A DNA stretch of 64,000 bases, from NCBI RefSeq assembly GCF_002608565.1, contig NZ_LIXM01000002.1, forward strand, positions 124,001 to 188,000. Reading direction: 5' to 3'. Source of the stretch: Vibrio sp. PID17_43. GTDB taxonomy: Bacteria > Pseudomonadota > Gammaproteobacteria > Enterobacterales > Vibrionaceae. The stretch's first letter is position 1. The number at the start of each line of letters is the position of its first letter. A program made the position numbers and the translations under genes. This document shows, piece after piece, positions 8,970-17,208 of the stretch. The notes beneath the pieces were generated by a model, which worked only from the letters and a program-made list of their open reading frames with translations, was not told the DNA's origin and ran no database searches.

Positions 8970-10100
8970 TTACTTCTCTTGCCAGCTGTAGACGTATTCT
9001 TTGTTTTCTACCTTGTCGAGTTCCTTAGAGAACTCAAGCGCGTGGCGGGTATCAATCATCACAGCCACTTCGTCAGTAAACTTCTTCTTGTACTCCCGAC
9101 CCGCTTTAAACGCTTTCGGATGCGGTCCGTGCGTAAAGCCGGCCGGATGAAACGTCACCATCCCCGCTTCGATATTGTCACGGCTAAAGAAATCCCCTGC
9201 GTGGTAGAACAACACTTCGTCGTAATCATCATTGTTGTGGTAAAACGGCACTTTTAATGCCCCCGGGTCACTTTCAATAGGACGTGGGACAAAAGTACAC
9301 ACAACAAAACCTGCTCCTACAAATGTAGTATGTGCAGACGGAGGTAAGTGATAGCGATGCGACATGAGCGGTCGAATGTCACGCCAATTTATTTTCACTA
9401 CCGATAAGTCACCGTGCCAACCAATTGCATCTAACGGATTAAAGGGATAAGTGATCACACTAACTCGATCGTGTCGTTTTACTTGAACTTGTGTTTGACT
9501 CTCTGAATACTGGGCGCGAAATGGGTCATTGATCGATGGCACTTCTAGTACTGCCGGGTCAAACACGGCGTGATTACCTACCATGCCTTTTTCTGGCAGT
9601 GAATAGGCCGCATCCGTATTTTCGATCATCAAGATAAACATCGGTTCACTTGGCTCTAACCGCCAATTGGTTGAGCGCGGAATCATCACATAGTCCCCTT
9701 CACTCACCTGTAAATGCCCATAATCACAATAGAGGTCCGCAGTGCCTTGGTGGATAAAAAGCAGCTCATCCCCGTCCGCATTACGTACCAGAAATTCCAT
9801 TTTATCGTCCATTCGCCACACTCTAATTTTGCAGTTGGCGTTATGCAGAAGATGAGGTACTGCCCATGGTGTGATCTGGTTTGCCGTTTCCACCAGGTTG
9901 AAATCGAAAGCTCGCGGGCGCAAATCCCCTTCCCACTCAGACCAACCAGTCGGTGCATGTTGATGATGAAAGTGCGATGCAGGGCCAAAGAAACCACTTC
10001 GTCCTGCTTCTCGCTCAAAAATTGCCTCTTGCGGGAAATCAGCATGTGCTTGTTTGGAGCACACTCCCTCCCGGTGAGGAAATGTGATCCATTTATGCAT
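8970..10100 (-). CDS. hmgA: Homogentisate 1,2-dioxygenase
   Basis: A 376-residue cupin-type non-haem iron enzyme that opens the ring of homogentisate to maleylacetoacetate. Features include SHFHHQHAPTGW near residue 43, the DGDELLFIHQG cupin segment and FHPAGFTHGPHP near residue 322, where iron-binding histidines and glutamate cluster. The bacterial Vibrio-type form is shorter than the roughly 430-residue eukaryotic enzyme. Its ATG overlaps the hppD stop (ATGCATAA), which implies coupled translation. Loss of this gene in vibrios is known to cause brown pyomelanin; here it looks intact. Confidence 0.93.
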   Translation of the reverse strand: MHKWITFPHREGVCSKQAHADFPQEAIFEREAGRSGFFGPASHFHHQHAPTGWSEWEGDLRPRAFDFNLVETANQITPWAVPHLLHNANCKIRVWRMDDKMEFLVRNADGDELLFIHQGTADLYCDYGHLQVSEGDYVMIPRSTNWRLEPSEPMFILMIENTDAAYSLPEKGMVGNHAVFDPAVLEVPSINDPFRAQYSESQTQVQVKRHDRVSVITYPFNPLDAIGWHGDLSVVKINWRDIRPLMSHRYHLPPSAHTTFVGAGFVVCTFVPRPIESDPGALKVPFYHNNDDYDEVLFYHAGDFFSRDNIEAGMVTFHPAGFTHGPHPKAFKAGREYKKKFTDEVAVMIDTRHALEFSKELDKVENKEYVYSWQEK

Positions 10101-11166
10101 CGCTTAGCACTCCTCGACGAATTTGGTCTTCTTCAATCGACTCGAACAATGCTTTGAAATTCCCTTCTCCAAAGCCTTCGTTGCCTTTTCGCTGAATGAT
10201 TTCAAAAAACACAGGGCCAATAACAGTTTTGGTGAAGATTTGCAGCAAGATGCCATCTTTGGTAGGAGCCCCATCAATGAGAACTCGCAGATCGCGCAGT
10301 TTACTCACGTCTTCTTCGTGGCCTTTTACTCGTTCGTCGACTTTCTCATAGTACGTGTCTGGCGTCGGCATAAACTCCATGCCGCGCTCACGTAGTGTTT
10401 GCACCGTCTGATAGATGTCGTCTGTGGTTAGCGCGATATGTTGAATGCCTTCACCATTGTATTCACGAATGAACTCTTCAATCTGTGATTTGTCATCCGA
10501 AGATTCGTTAATAGGGATACGAATTTTGCCACACGGTGCCGTCATTGCACGGCTGACAAGGCCAGTCAGTTTGCCTTCAATGTCGAAGTAACGGATTTCA
10601 CGGAAGTTACCAATGCGCTCGTAAAAACCAGACCACAGATCCATATGGCCTTGTTTCACGTTATGAGTCACATGGTCAATTTCATACAAACCCACGTCTG
10701 CTTTTGCCAAACGCTCGTCAGCATCATCGTAGAAGCGGAAATCAACATCATAGATGCTTTGTTTACCGTAGCGATCGACAAAGTACAGTAGGCTTTCACC
10801 AATACCGTAAATCGCTGGAATGCTCAACTCCATCGGGCCAATTTCGGTTTTGTATTCCTTCCCCCCATTTTCCAATGCTTGCTTTAACGCAACCGATGCG
10901 TCTTTTACACGAAACGCCATACCACAAACAGAAGGCCCATGAACTTTAGCGAATGCTTCTGCTTGGCTGTGCGGTTGTGCATTCACAATAAAACTGATGC
11001 TACCTTGGCGATATAACCACGCCTCTTTAGAACGGTGTTTAGCGATCTCGGCAAAACCTAGCGACATGAACAATGCTTTTAGTTGCTCAATACCTTCGCT
11101 GCACGCAGCGGTGTATTCAACAAACTCGAATCCATCCGTACCTAGCGGATTATACGTGTCAACCAT
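10093..11166 (-). CDS. hppD: 4-hydroxyphenylpyruvate dioxygenase
   Basis: A 357-residue vicinal-oxygen-chelate dioxygenase that makes homogentisate from 4-hydroxyphenylpyruvate, the tyrosine transamination product. Two VOC modules are visible. The C-terminal one carries EIDHVTHNV, GIQHIALTTDDI and FFEIIQRKGNEGFGEGNF, which supply the two histidines and the glutamate of the iron site. The ATG at 11166 has a GAGGAG ribosome site. It is the first gene of the hppD-hmgA-fahA-maiA operon, and TyrR-type boxes lie 136-270 bases upstream. Confidence 0.96.
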   Translation of the reverse strand: MVDTYNPLGTDGFEFVEYTAACSEGIEQLKALFMSLGFAEIAKHRSKEAWLYRQGSISFIVNAQPHSQAEAFAKVHGPSVCGMAFRVKDASVALKQALENGGKEYKTEIGPMELSIPAIYGIGESLLYFVDRYGKQSIYDVDFRFYDDADERLAKADVGLYEIDHVTHNVKQGHMDLWSGFYERIGNFREIRYFDIEGKLTGLVSRAMTAPCGKIRIPINESSDDKSQIEEFIREYNGEGIQHIALTTDDIYQTVQTLRERGMEFMPTPDTYYEKVDERVKGHEEDVSKLRDLRVLIDGAPTKDGILLQIFTKTVIGPVFFEIIQRKGNEGFGEGNFKALFESIEEDQIRRGVLSDA

Positions 11167-11301
11167 GACTATCTCCTCGTGTCGTTCATTTTATGAGTCT
11201 CTGAACTTTCGTCCTCAATTCATATTTCTAACTTGGCGCAGCGAGAGAAAAATTGGAATACATAAACGAAAATCGACATTGGCGCGATTTGAGGCGACAA
11301 A

Positions 11302-11319
11302 TGTAAAATATATGTTACA
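11302..11319. promoter_or_regulatory. Candidate TyrR box upstream of hppD
   Basis: TGTAAA-ATATAT-GTTACA fits the TyrR consensus TGTAAA-N6-TTTACA with one mismatch. Its near edge is about 136 bases upstream of the hppD start codon. TyrR/PhhR-type regulators control aromatic amino-acid catabolism in gamma-proteobacteria, so the site suits the operon it precedes. Binding is inferred. Confidence 0.55.
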
Positions 11320-11418
11320 CGGCAAATTGCAACGTTTTCTACCTAAAACATATCAACAACAGCTTCCTTATATCAGTGTATTAGCACGCATTACCGATAT
11401 TTACACGAACCATTAAAT

Positions 11419-11436
11419 TGTAAAGTGGTTGTTACT
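11419..11436. promoter_or_regulatory. Second, weaker TyrR-like box
   Basis: TGTAAA-GTGGTT-GTTACT has the same half-site spacing as the box at 11302 but two mismatches. Paired strong and weak boxes are common at TyrR-controlled promoters. It could also serve the divergent TetR-like gene. Confidence 0.35.
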
Positions 11437-11571
11437 TAAGGGGGGTATGATCGCTTTTGTGCTTTGATAACACATTCAATGTCAGGGTAAGGACAATTTC
11501 CCTTAACTTATATGGAATGCATACCTATAAATAATGGTGTTCCTTTTCCGTTTTGCACACTGGTTATAGAT

Positions 11572-11838
11572 ATGGCCCGCCGAACTCAAGAAAATACCCA
11601 GATCACCATTAACACTATTCTCGATGTCGCGACTGAGCAATTGATTACGCTTGGCTACGAAAGGATGTCATACACCACGTTGAGTGAACAAACGGGGATC
11701 TATCACCATTGTGCCTATTTGCATGAACTTCACGTACAAATAGAATCCGTCGCTTGCACAAAGTTAGGGCAACCGTGCCAGCACACTATTGAGTGGCTAA
11801 TTGGAAAGATGCTGCTTAGCTTACAAATATACCAATAA
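11572..11838 (+). pseudogene. Shortened TetR-family regulator (N-terminal HTH only)
   Basis: From the ATG at 11572 an 88-residue frame begins like a TetR/AcrR regulator (ITINTILDVATEQLITLGYERMSYTTLSEQTGI, with helices 1-3 of the HTH). After residue 43 the expected recognition helix and most of the 150-residue ligand domain are missing. The frame ends with HTIEWLIGKMLLSL, which resembles the extreme C-terminus of a longer protein. An internal deletion is the simplest reading. It is divergent from the hppD operon and may once have regulated it. I judge it non-functional, but a short expressed protein is possible. Confidence 0.6.
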
Positions 11839-11872
11839 GCCCAACGCCATCATAAAGCGCTGTGCATGCGTT

Positions 11873-11898
11873 AATTTACGAACCAATCGGCGTAAATT
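11873..11898. repeat. Inverted repeat AATTTACG/CGTAAATT
   Basis: A perfect 8-base inverted repeat around a 10-base spacer, in the 263-base gap between the TetR relic and gabD. It may be an old operator or a hairpin; nothing else identifies it. Confidence 0.4.
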
Positions 11899-12000
11899 TG
11901 AATGGGACGTGAATCGGTGACCAGTCGCCGAACTCTTTATTGAGCTCGGCTTGTCCAAATAAAGAATCAACCTAATCGGAAATTATCTAACGACAAAAAC

Positions 12001-12028
12001 AAAAAAAAGCAGCACATAAAGTGCTGCT
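12001..12028 (-). terminator. Terminator of gabD
   Basis: On the minus strand the AGCAGCAC/GTGCTGCT stem is followed by eight T residues. It lies about 75 bases past the gabD stop. Confidence 0.88.
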
Positions 12029-12101
12029 GAAACAATCACGACGGAAGACAATGATTAGGAATAAAAAACTTAAGGGCGTTTCTATTTCTGAACCTAGGAG
12101 G

Positions 12102-13556
12102 TTAGGCATCTATTCCATGACATAAATATTTGATTTCTAGATAATCATCGATGCCATACTTAGATCCTTCACGGCCACATCCAGACTCTTTGACACCTCC
12201 GAAAGGAGCGACTTCGGTCGAAATGATGCCTTCGTTAATACCCACGATGCCATATTCCAACGCTTCACTCACTCGCCAAACTCGACTATGGTCACGCGTA
12301 TAAAAATAAGCGGCTAGCCCATAAGGCGTATTGTTGGCCCTTTCGATCACGTCAGATTCTTGAGTAAATCGGAATACCGTCGTTACGGGACCAAACAACT
12401 CTTGATGTGCGACTTCCATTTCCTCGGTTACGTCAGTCAAAATAGTTGGCTGATAGAACTGCGCGCCAAACTCAGATACCTGGCCACCAAGCGTCAGAGT
12501 TGCACCTTGCTCTATTGCTCTTGCCACCAGCCCTGACACCTTCTTCACCGCTCTATCATTAATCAATGGTCCAATATCCGTCTCTGAATCTAGACCATTA
12601 CCGACGACCAAATTCGACACCGCCGTTGAATAGCGATTCATAAACTCATCGTAAATGGCATCATGAATATACAAGCGATTGGTACAGACACAAGTTTGCC
12701 CAGCATTACGATATTTAGAAATCAGTGCGCCTTGCACGGCCTTGTCGATATCCGCATCTTCAAACACGATAAACGGCGCATTCCCACCCAACTCCATCGA
12801 CACTTTCTTTACCGTTTCAGCGGTCTGACTGAGAATAAATTTCCCTACTGGTGTCGACCCTGTAAACGAGACTTTTCTCACCAAAGGATGACGACAAAGT
12901 ACCTCTCCAACCTCCGCTGGATTAGCCGTGGTCACCACGTTAATTACGCCTTTGGGTATTCCAGCTTGCTCAGCGAGTGCAGCCAAGGCAAGCGCACACA
13001 GTGGTGTGTCTTCTCCCGGTTTCACGACAACCGTACAACCCGCCGCTAGCGCCGGGCCAACTTTACGAGTGATCATCGCAATAGGAAAGTTCCAAGGCGT
13101 TATCGCCGCGACCACCCCAACAGGTTGCTTAATGGTCATATAACGATTGTTTGGTTTGGCTGCTGGGATGTTATCGCCATAGGTTCGTTTTGCCTCTTCC
13201 CCAAACCATTCGATGAATGACGCGCCATACATGACTTCACCGTAAGACTCTTTGTAAGGCTTACCTTGCTCGCTCGTTAATAGCACGGCTAAAGACTCTG
13301 CATTTGATACGATGAGTTCAAACCATTTTCTAAGTAAGTTTGCGCGTTCCTTGCCGCTGGTTTTCTTCCAAGATAAAAAAGCGTGATGAGCAGACTGTAC
13401 TGCTGATTCTGCATCTTCCGCTCCCATGTCCGGAACTTGTGTGATCACAGTGCCTGTTGCTGGGTTTACGACATTAACTTGCTGCCCACTTTTTGCGTCT
13501 ACCCACTCACCATCTATATAGCCTTGGGAAAATACCAAACTTAACTCTGCCATCAT
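12102..13556 (-). CDS. gabD: Succinate-semialdehyde dehydrogenase (GabD-like)
   Basis: A 484-residue aldehyde dehydrogenase of the GabD type, oxidising succinate semialdehyde to succinate with NAD(P). Catalytic landmarks are Asn156 (ITPWNFP), Glu255 (SMELGGNAP) and Cys289 in NAGQTCVCTNR. The CVC pair (289/291) is also present in well-studied GabD enzymes. The start at 13556 has an AGAGGGTGA ribosome site. A divergent LysR gene lies 150 bases upstream and probably regulates it. Relics of an lhgO-like and an aminotransferase gene beyond the LysR gene point to a former GABA/glutarate pathway cluster. Confidence 0.88.
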   Translation of the reverse strand: MMAELSLVFSQGYIDGEWVDAKSGQQVNVVNPATGTVITQVPDMGAEDAESAVQSAHHAFLSWKKTSGKERANLLRKWFELIVSNAESLAVLLTSEQGKPYKESYGEVMYGASFIEWFGEEAKRTYGDNIPAAKPNNRYMTIKQPVGVVAAITPWNFPIAMITRKVGPALAAGCTVVVKPGEDTPLCALALAALAEQAGIPKGVINVVTTANPAEVGEVLCRHPLVRKVSFTGSTPVGKFILSQTAETVKKVSMELGGNAPFIVFEDADIDKAVQGALISKYRNAGQTCVCTNRLYIHDAIYDEFMNRYSTAVSNLVVGNGLDSETDIGPLINDRAVKKVSGLVARAIEQGATLTLGGQVSEFGAQFYQPTILTDVTEEMEVAHQELFGPVTTVFRFTQESDVIERANNTPYGLAAYFYTRDHSRVWRVSEALEYGIVGINEGIISTEVAPFGGVKESGCGREGSKYGIDDYLEIKYLCHGIDA

Positions 13557-13706
13557 TCAATCACCCTCTGTTAGAAATATTAGCAACTTCAAAGATTTGT
13601 GATTAAAAGTTACGCATAATCACCCTTTTATACAACAAAATAATAACAAACATTCAGCCGAGATAAGTATTGTTCTCTAAACATGAAGTTTTAAGGGGCT
13701 AAAACA

Positions 13707-14639
13707 ATGACAAAAAACCCTTCTCCAGTGGGGCAAATCGGCGACTACGAAATCAAACAACTTAAGATATTCAAAGTCGTTGCTGATTGCGGTGGATTCT
13801 CTGCCGCCGAAACAGAATTAAACATCAGTCGCTCAACCATCAGCATTCACATTTCAAACTTAGAATCACGGCTTAACCTAACGTTATGCCGGCGCGGCCG
13901 CGCAGGTTTTGCCTTAACTGAGGAAGGGATTGTGGTGTATGAAGCGACCGTAAAGCTGTTAGGGGAACTCGAAGATTTCAGAAATACAATTAACCATTTA
14001 GACATTCAACTTTCTGGTAATTTGACTGTTTTATTTAGTGATACTATCAGCCTTGACCCTCGTGCTGGCATGCCGTTGGTGATTCGAAAGTTCGCTAAGC
14101 TAGCCCAGGAAGTATATCTGACTGCCGAAGTCGCGAGGATGACAGAAATTGAAAGAATGGTTATGCAAGAAGAGGCAGATATTGGGTTTATTCCCTATCA
14201 CAGGGAGTTAGAAGGGTTAGAATACGATCATATCTATACTGATATATGCTATCTCTATTGCAGCAAAGACAATCCGTTAGCCACTTTGTCTGATGAAAAA
14301 CTGACGGATGAAGTCATTAACGAATTTCCGGTGGTATACGCTGGAATGAAAACACAAGAGAAGATCAATGGTCATTTAGCGAACATGAACTTAAAAGCGA
14401 CGGCCTACAATTATGAATCACGACTGGCGTTGCTACTATCCTCTCGTTATATCGGCTATTTACCAGAGCGTTATGCAAAGCCATACGTAGAAACTGGAGA
14501 GTTGATCGCCATCACACCCGAGCATCGTTACTATCGCTTGGAAGTCATGGCGATAACAAAGAAGACCATCGCTGTGAATAAAATTCGCTCCCTATTTATT
14601 AAAACGATGCGAAATTTTTATCAACAACAAAATCAGTAA
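13707..14639 (+). CDS. LysR-family transcriptional regulator
   Basis: A 310-residue regulator with an N-terminal winged HTH (about residues 18-80: LKIFKVVADCGGFSAAE, then NISRSTISIHISNLE) and a type 2 periplasmic-binding-like effector domain from about residue 105. LysR genes usually sit divergent from their target, which here is gabD 150 bases away. The original targets probably also included the genes now reduced to relics downstream. The effector is unknown. Confidence 0.9.
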   Translation: MTKNPSPVGQIGDYEIKQLKIFKVVADCGGFSAAETELNISRSTISIHISNLESRLNLTLCRRGRAGFALTEEGIVVYEATVKLLGELEDFRNTINHLDIQLSGNLTVLFSDTISLDPRAGMPLVIRKFAKLAQEVYLTAEVARMTEIERMVMQEEADIGFIPYHRELEGLEYDHIYTDICYLYCSKDNPLATLSDEKLTDEVINEFPVVYAGMKTQEKINGHLANMNLKATAYNYESRLALLLSSRYIGYLPERYAKPYVETGELIAITPEHRYYRLEVMAITKKTIAVNKIRSLFIKTMRNFYQQQNQ

Positions 14640-14679
14640 TGTTCATCGTCCCTCCTTTGCTAGAAGGAGGGGATGCTAG

Positions 14680-14915
14680 CTAAGCGACATCTGCAATCTT
14701 CATAGAAGTTGGTAGCTGTTGCTTTTCAGCTATTTTGTCACAAATGTAGCCACCAATTGGAATCGCAGAGGTTGCGGCTGGGGACGGCGCATTACAAACG
14801 TGAAGACTGCGTGCACTTTCGGCAAACAAAAAGTCGTGCACTAACGTACCATCTTTTAGTACTGCTTGAGCTCGGATCCCCGCCGGGTAAGGCTCTAAGT
14901 CTTCTAACTGAATTA
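14680..14915 (-). pseudogene. Relic: C-terminal end of an L-2-hydroxyglutarate oxidase (LhgO-like) gene
   Basis: The minus-strand frame contains LEDLEPYPAGIRAQAV, then HDFLFAESARSLHVCNAPSPAATSAIPIG, the diagnostic C-terminus of LhgO/YgaF FAD oxidases (about 75 residues of roughly 400). Upstream of about 14915 the similarity ends and a different gene relic on the other strand begins. LhgO converts L-2-hydroxyglutarate to 2-oxoglutarate; in E. coli it is encoded beside gabD. This copy has no FAD domain or start and cannot be functional. Confidence 0.72.
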
Positions 14916-15207
14916 TGGATAAAAGGTGAGATTGGCCAGTACTTCCAGGAAGGCTTGCATTCTCTAAAAGGTATCGACTCGATTGTGGACATTCGAAATG
15001 ACGGGTTAATTGGTGCCGTTCAATTTTCCGATGCTTCTCATGGAAAACCAATAGGTTTCGATATCCAAAAACAGTGCTATGACAAAGGCGTAATGGTTCG
15101 TAGTATGGGCAACACCATTGCCCTATCCCCCCGCTTGTTATTAAAAAAGAGCACATTGATGTCATTGTGGAAACACTAGAGCAAGTCGCGAAAGACATTC
15201 CTGCTTA
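14916..15207 (+). pseudogene. Relic: C-terminal end of a class III omega-aminotransferase, with frameshift
   Basis: The plus frame reads IGQYFQEGLHSLKGIDSIVDIRNDGLIGAVQF, then GFDIQKQCYDKGVMVRSMGNTIALSP, typical of the C-terminal third of class III omega-aminotransferases. At the C run near 15124-15131 the frame breaks. One added C would continue it as PPLVIKKEHIDVIVETLEQVAKDIPA to a stop at 15207. So the gene lacks its 5' two-thirds, including the pyridoxal-phosphate lysine, and also carries a one-base slip. It abuts the LhgO relic back to back. Confidence 0.72.
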
Positions 15208-15231
15208 ATCGTATGTCCTACCGTGATATGC

Positions 15232-15260
15232 AAAGAGGCGGTCAAATTGACCGCCTCTTT
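15232..15260. terminator. Hairpin terminator
   Basis: The stem AAAGAGGCGGTCAA/TTGACCGCCTCTTT is very stable. It lies after the aminotransferase relic and faces the end of the outer-membrane protein gene at 15288, so it can serve both strands. Confidence 0.75.
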
Positions 15261-15287
15261 CATTAATTCATGCCATTCGCACAGAAC

Positions 15288-16106
15288 TTAGAAGTAATAA
15301 CTATAAGTAAACTTCAGCTCCGTTCCCTGCCTGTTGTGCCCAAAGCTTTGCTCGGCGTCATCAAAATACTCGGTATACGTGACTTTACCCCAATGCTTGC
15401 GGTCGCCTGTAAATGGGGTCTGAAACGCAAGATCCAATTGCAACTGATTGATTGTGCCAACCTCCCCACCAAAGTCTAATGAACTAAATTGCGGGTTGAT
15501 TTGCACGTGCGTACCATTTTTATGCAGATAAATGGAGTTTAAGAAATTGAACTGCACGCCCCAAGTGTAATCATCCACTAAGCCCAGTCGGCTGTAAGTA
15601 CTGTTATTTTGCCCGACCGCCCCCGCCAAAATTGGAAAAGATAACCAGTTTTTAAATGGGGTGTCGACACGAATCAAACCGCCTACCGCAAACAGTCGAT
15701 CCGATATCGCGTCCGTAAAACTGGTTTCAATATAATCAAGTGATATACCAGCCATTGGGGCATGCTGCCACTCTGTATGGGTAACTTCAAAGTACCTTGC
15801 GCGTACTTGTGACAAATTAAAATCGTCGCTACCAACTTTGCCATTCTCCTGGCCCTGAACGGTTAACTGCCCCAAAAACAGATTGCCATTACTTTTCCCG
15901 CCAGACATCTGGCCTTGAATTTGAACAAAATCGTTATCTTCTTCAGTAAAACTTTGTTTACCGTAAGTGATGTTCAACACAGAAGAGACTTTGGTATGGT
16001 CACCTGGATCCGGCGCATCTTCAGGGCTAATGTGTTCATCTGCAAATACATTGGAAGTAAAGAGTATAAGTGCACTACTTAATGTTATATTTTTATAATT
16101 AATCAT
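15288..16106 (-). CDS. Putative outer-membrane beta-barrel protein
   Basis: A 272-residue exported protein. The signal peptide ends at VFA near residue 23. The mature chain is rich in alternating aromatic/polar strands and ends in YSYYF, the C-terminal aromatic signature used by the Bam machinery. I cannot place it in a named porin family. The ATG at 16106 was chosen over an in-frame TTG two codons earlier. It is divergent from the ToxR/ToxS-like pair 403 bases away, and ToxR classically controls porin genes, so regulation by that pair is a reasonable inference. Confidence 0.75.
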   Translation of the reverse strand: MINYKNITLSSALILFTSNVFADEHISPEDAPDPGDHTKVSSVLNITYGKQSFTEEDNDFVQIQGQMSGGKSNGNLFLGQLTVQGQENGKVGSDDFNLSQVRARYFEVTHTEWQHAPMAGISLDYIETSFTDAISDRLFAVGGLIRVDTPFKNWLSFPILAGAVGQNNSTYSRLGLVDDYTWGVQFNFLNSIYLHKNGTHVQINPQFSSLDFGGEVGTINQLQLDLAFQTPFTGDRKHWGKVTYTEYFDDAEQSFGHNRQGTELKFTYSYYF

Positions 16107-16509
16107 GGTCAAAAACCTATTGTGTGTGCGTTATTGGTTCTTGGCTTCAACGAGCCAAATTCCAAACCACTCTAGGGAAAACCACCTGACTTCGATAACA
16201 AAATAAAAGAACAATAAATGAAAAAAAATATTCACACCGCATGTAGTAACTAACTGGTTAATTAACCTTATTTTTTTGAAAGACTTCTCGCCACAAGAGC
16301 CATGCCACCAACTAATCGATAGTACGGAAATATTGACCATAAAAATTTCACTATATTTATTGTCACTTATTATTGAATAGCCAAATGACCCAATCCTCAT
16401 TTTTGGCTTTTTGCATTTTGATGCAAAGAATTTATTGCCGTGGATCAAATGCTCCAATCATGGTTCTCGGTTAGCATATTTTGCGTAACAATGATGAAGA
16501 GAACATAAA
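16107..16509. other. AT-rich divergent regulatory region
   Basis: 403 bases between the barrel protein gene and the ToxR-like gene. It is strongly AT-rich, contains an inverted repeat at 16410-16427 and has no convincing gene. A 108-residue minus-strand frame inside it lacks a ribosome site and recognisable features. Confidence 0.55.
16410..16427. repeat. Inverted repeat TTTGCAT-TTTG-ATGCAAA
   Basis: A perfect 7-base inverted repeat 83 bases before the ToxR-like start codon. Its place suggests an operator for that gene or its divergent neighbour. No factor can be named from sequence. Confidence 0.4.
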
Positions 16510-17208
16510 ATGACGAATCTATCCTTGGAGCCACCGGTATATAAAATCGGTGATATATCCTTTTCACCCACTTCCGGAGTGATTGAAAAACAAGGAGACT
16601 TATCTCGACTACGCGCTAGAGAAGCCAACTTGCTTCATGAGTTGATTAAGACGTTTCCTGACGTTCTGTCTCGCGCATCCATTGAAGAGACACTATGGAA
16701 AGATTCTTACGCAACCAACGCAACCATAAACCAAACCGTCAAAGCGCTTAGGTTTTCGCTGCAAGACGTTGAGCGTAATCTTATTAGAACCATCCCCAAG
16801 CAAGGTTATGTGCTTTCTGTCGCTCCTCAACTCGATGAGTGCAAAGAGGCGACAGTGCGTGTTGAAGCACAAACGCAAATCTCGGCAGATAACGCGGAAA
16901 ACGTAACAAATACCGACGCTACTTTAAGTATTCATCACTTACCATCGCTGCGTTTTTTTACGCTAACAATCGCCGTCGGAATTGCATCGTTTGCCCTCTC
17001 CGCCTCTGGTCTCTTCGTTACTGAACCTTCTCGAGTCAGCCACCAGCAAGGAAAACACTGGGTTTTGTTTGATGCTACGCCTGACGAGCTAGAGACGCTG
17101 CAGCTCGACTCCGTTGGGCCCGTCAAATATGTAGTCAAACAAGACGCCTTTTATCGCGTGTGTTCTCAAATAGAAGGAGTATTGAAGTGCCAAAAAGTCG
17201 ACTTTTGA
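16510..17208 (+). CDS. ToxR-like membrane-bound winged-helix regulator
   Basis: A 232-residue protein with the ToxR/CadC/VtrA architecture. The cytoplasmic OmpR-type winged helix spans residues 12-103, with a recognition helix around ATINQTVKALRFSL and the wing motif RTIPKQGYVLS. A polar linker follows, then one membrane helix (about 149-170) and a 60-residue periplasmic domain containing Cys218 and Cys227. The paired C-terminal cysteines recall the redox-sensitive pair of ToxR. The next gene overlaps its end and encodes a ToxS-like partner. Such pairs sense envelope signals such as bile or pH and bind promoters from the membrane. Confidence 0.85.
   Translation: MTNLSLEPPVYKIGDISFSPTSGVIEKQGDLSRLRAREANLLHELIKTFPDVLSRASIEETLWKDSYATNATINQTVKALRFSLQDVERNLIRTIPKQGYVLSVAPQLDECKEATVRVEAQTQISADNAENVTNTDATLSIHHLPSLRFFTLTIAVGIASFALSASGLFVTEPSRVSHQQGKHWVLFDATPDELETLQLDSVGPVKYVVKQDAFYRVCSQIEGVLKCQKVDF

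Larger units (their letters stand above)
11167..11571. other. Divergent promoter region of hppD and the TetR-like gene
   Basis: This 405-base intergenic stretch has no credible gene. It holds two TGTAAA-N6-GTTAC(A/T) elements (listed separately), AT-rich DNA suited to promoters for both directions, and the hppD ribosome site. A short plus-strand frame crossing it lacks coding character. Confidence 0.6.

Noticed and set aside
16131..16457. A 108-residue minus-strand open frame upstream of the barrel gene
   Set aside because: No ribosome site, low-complexity aromatic/basic composition and location in a divergent regulatory region; it reads as chance.
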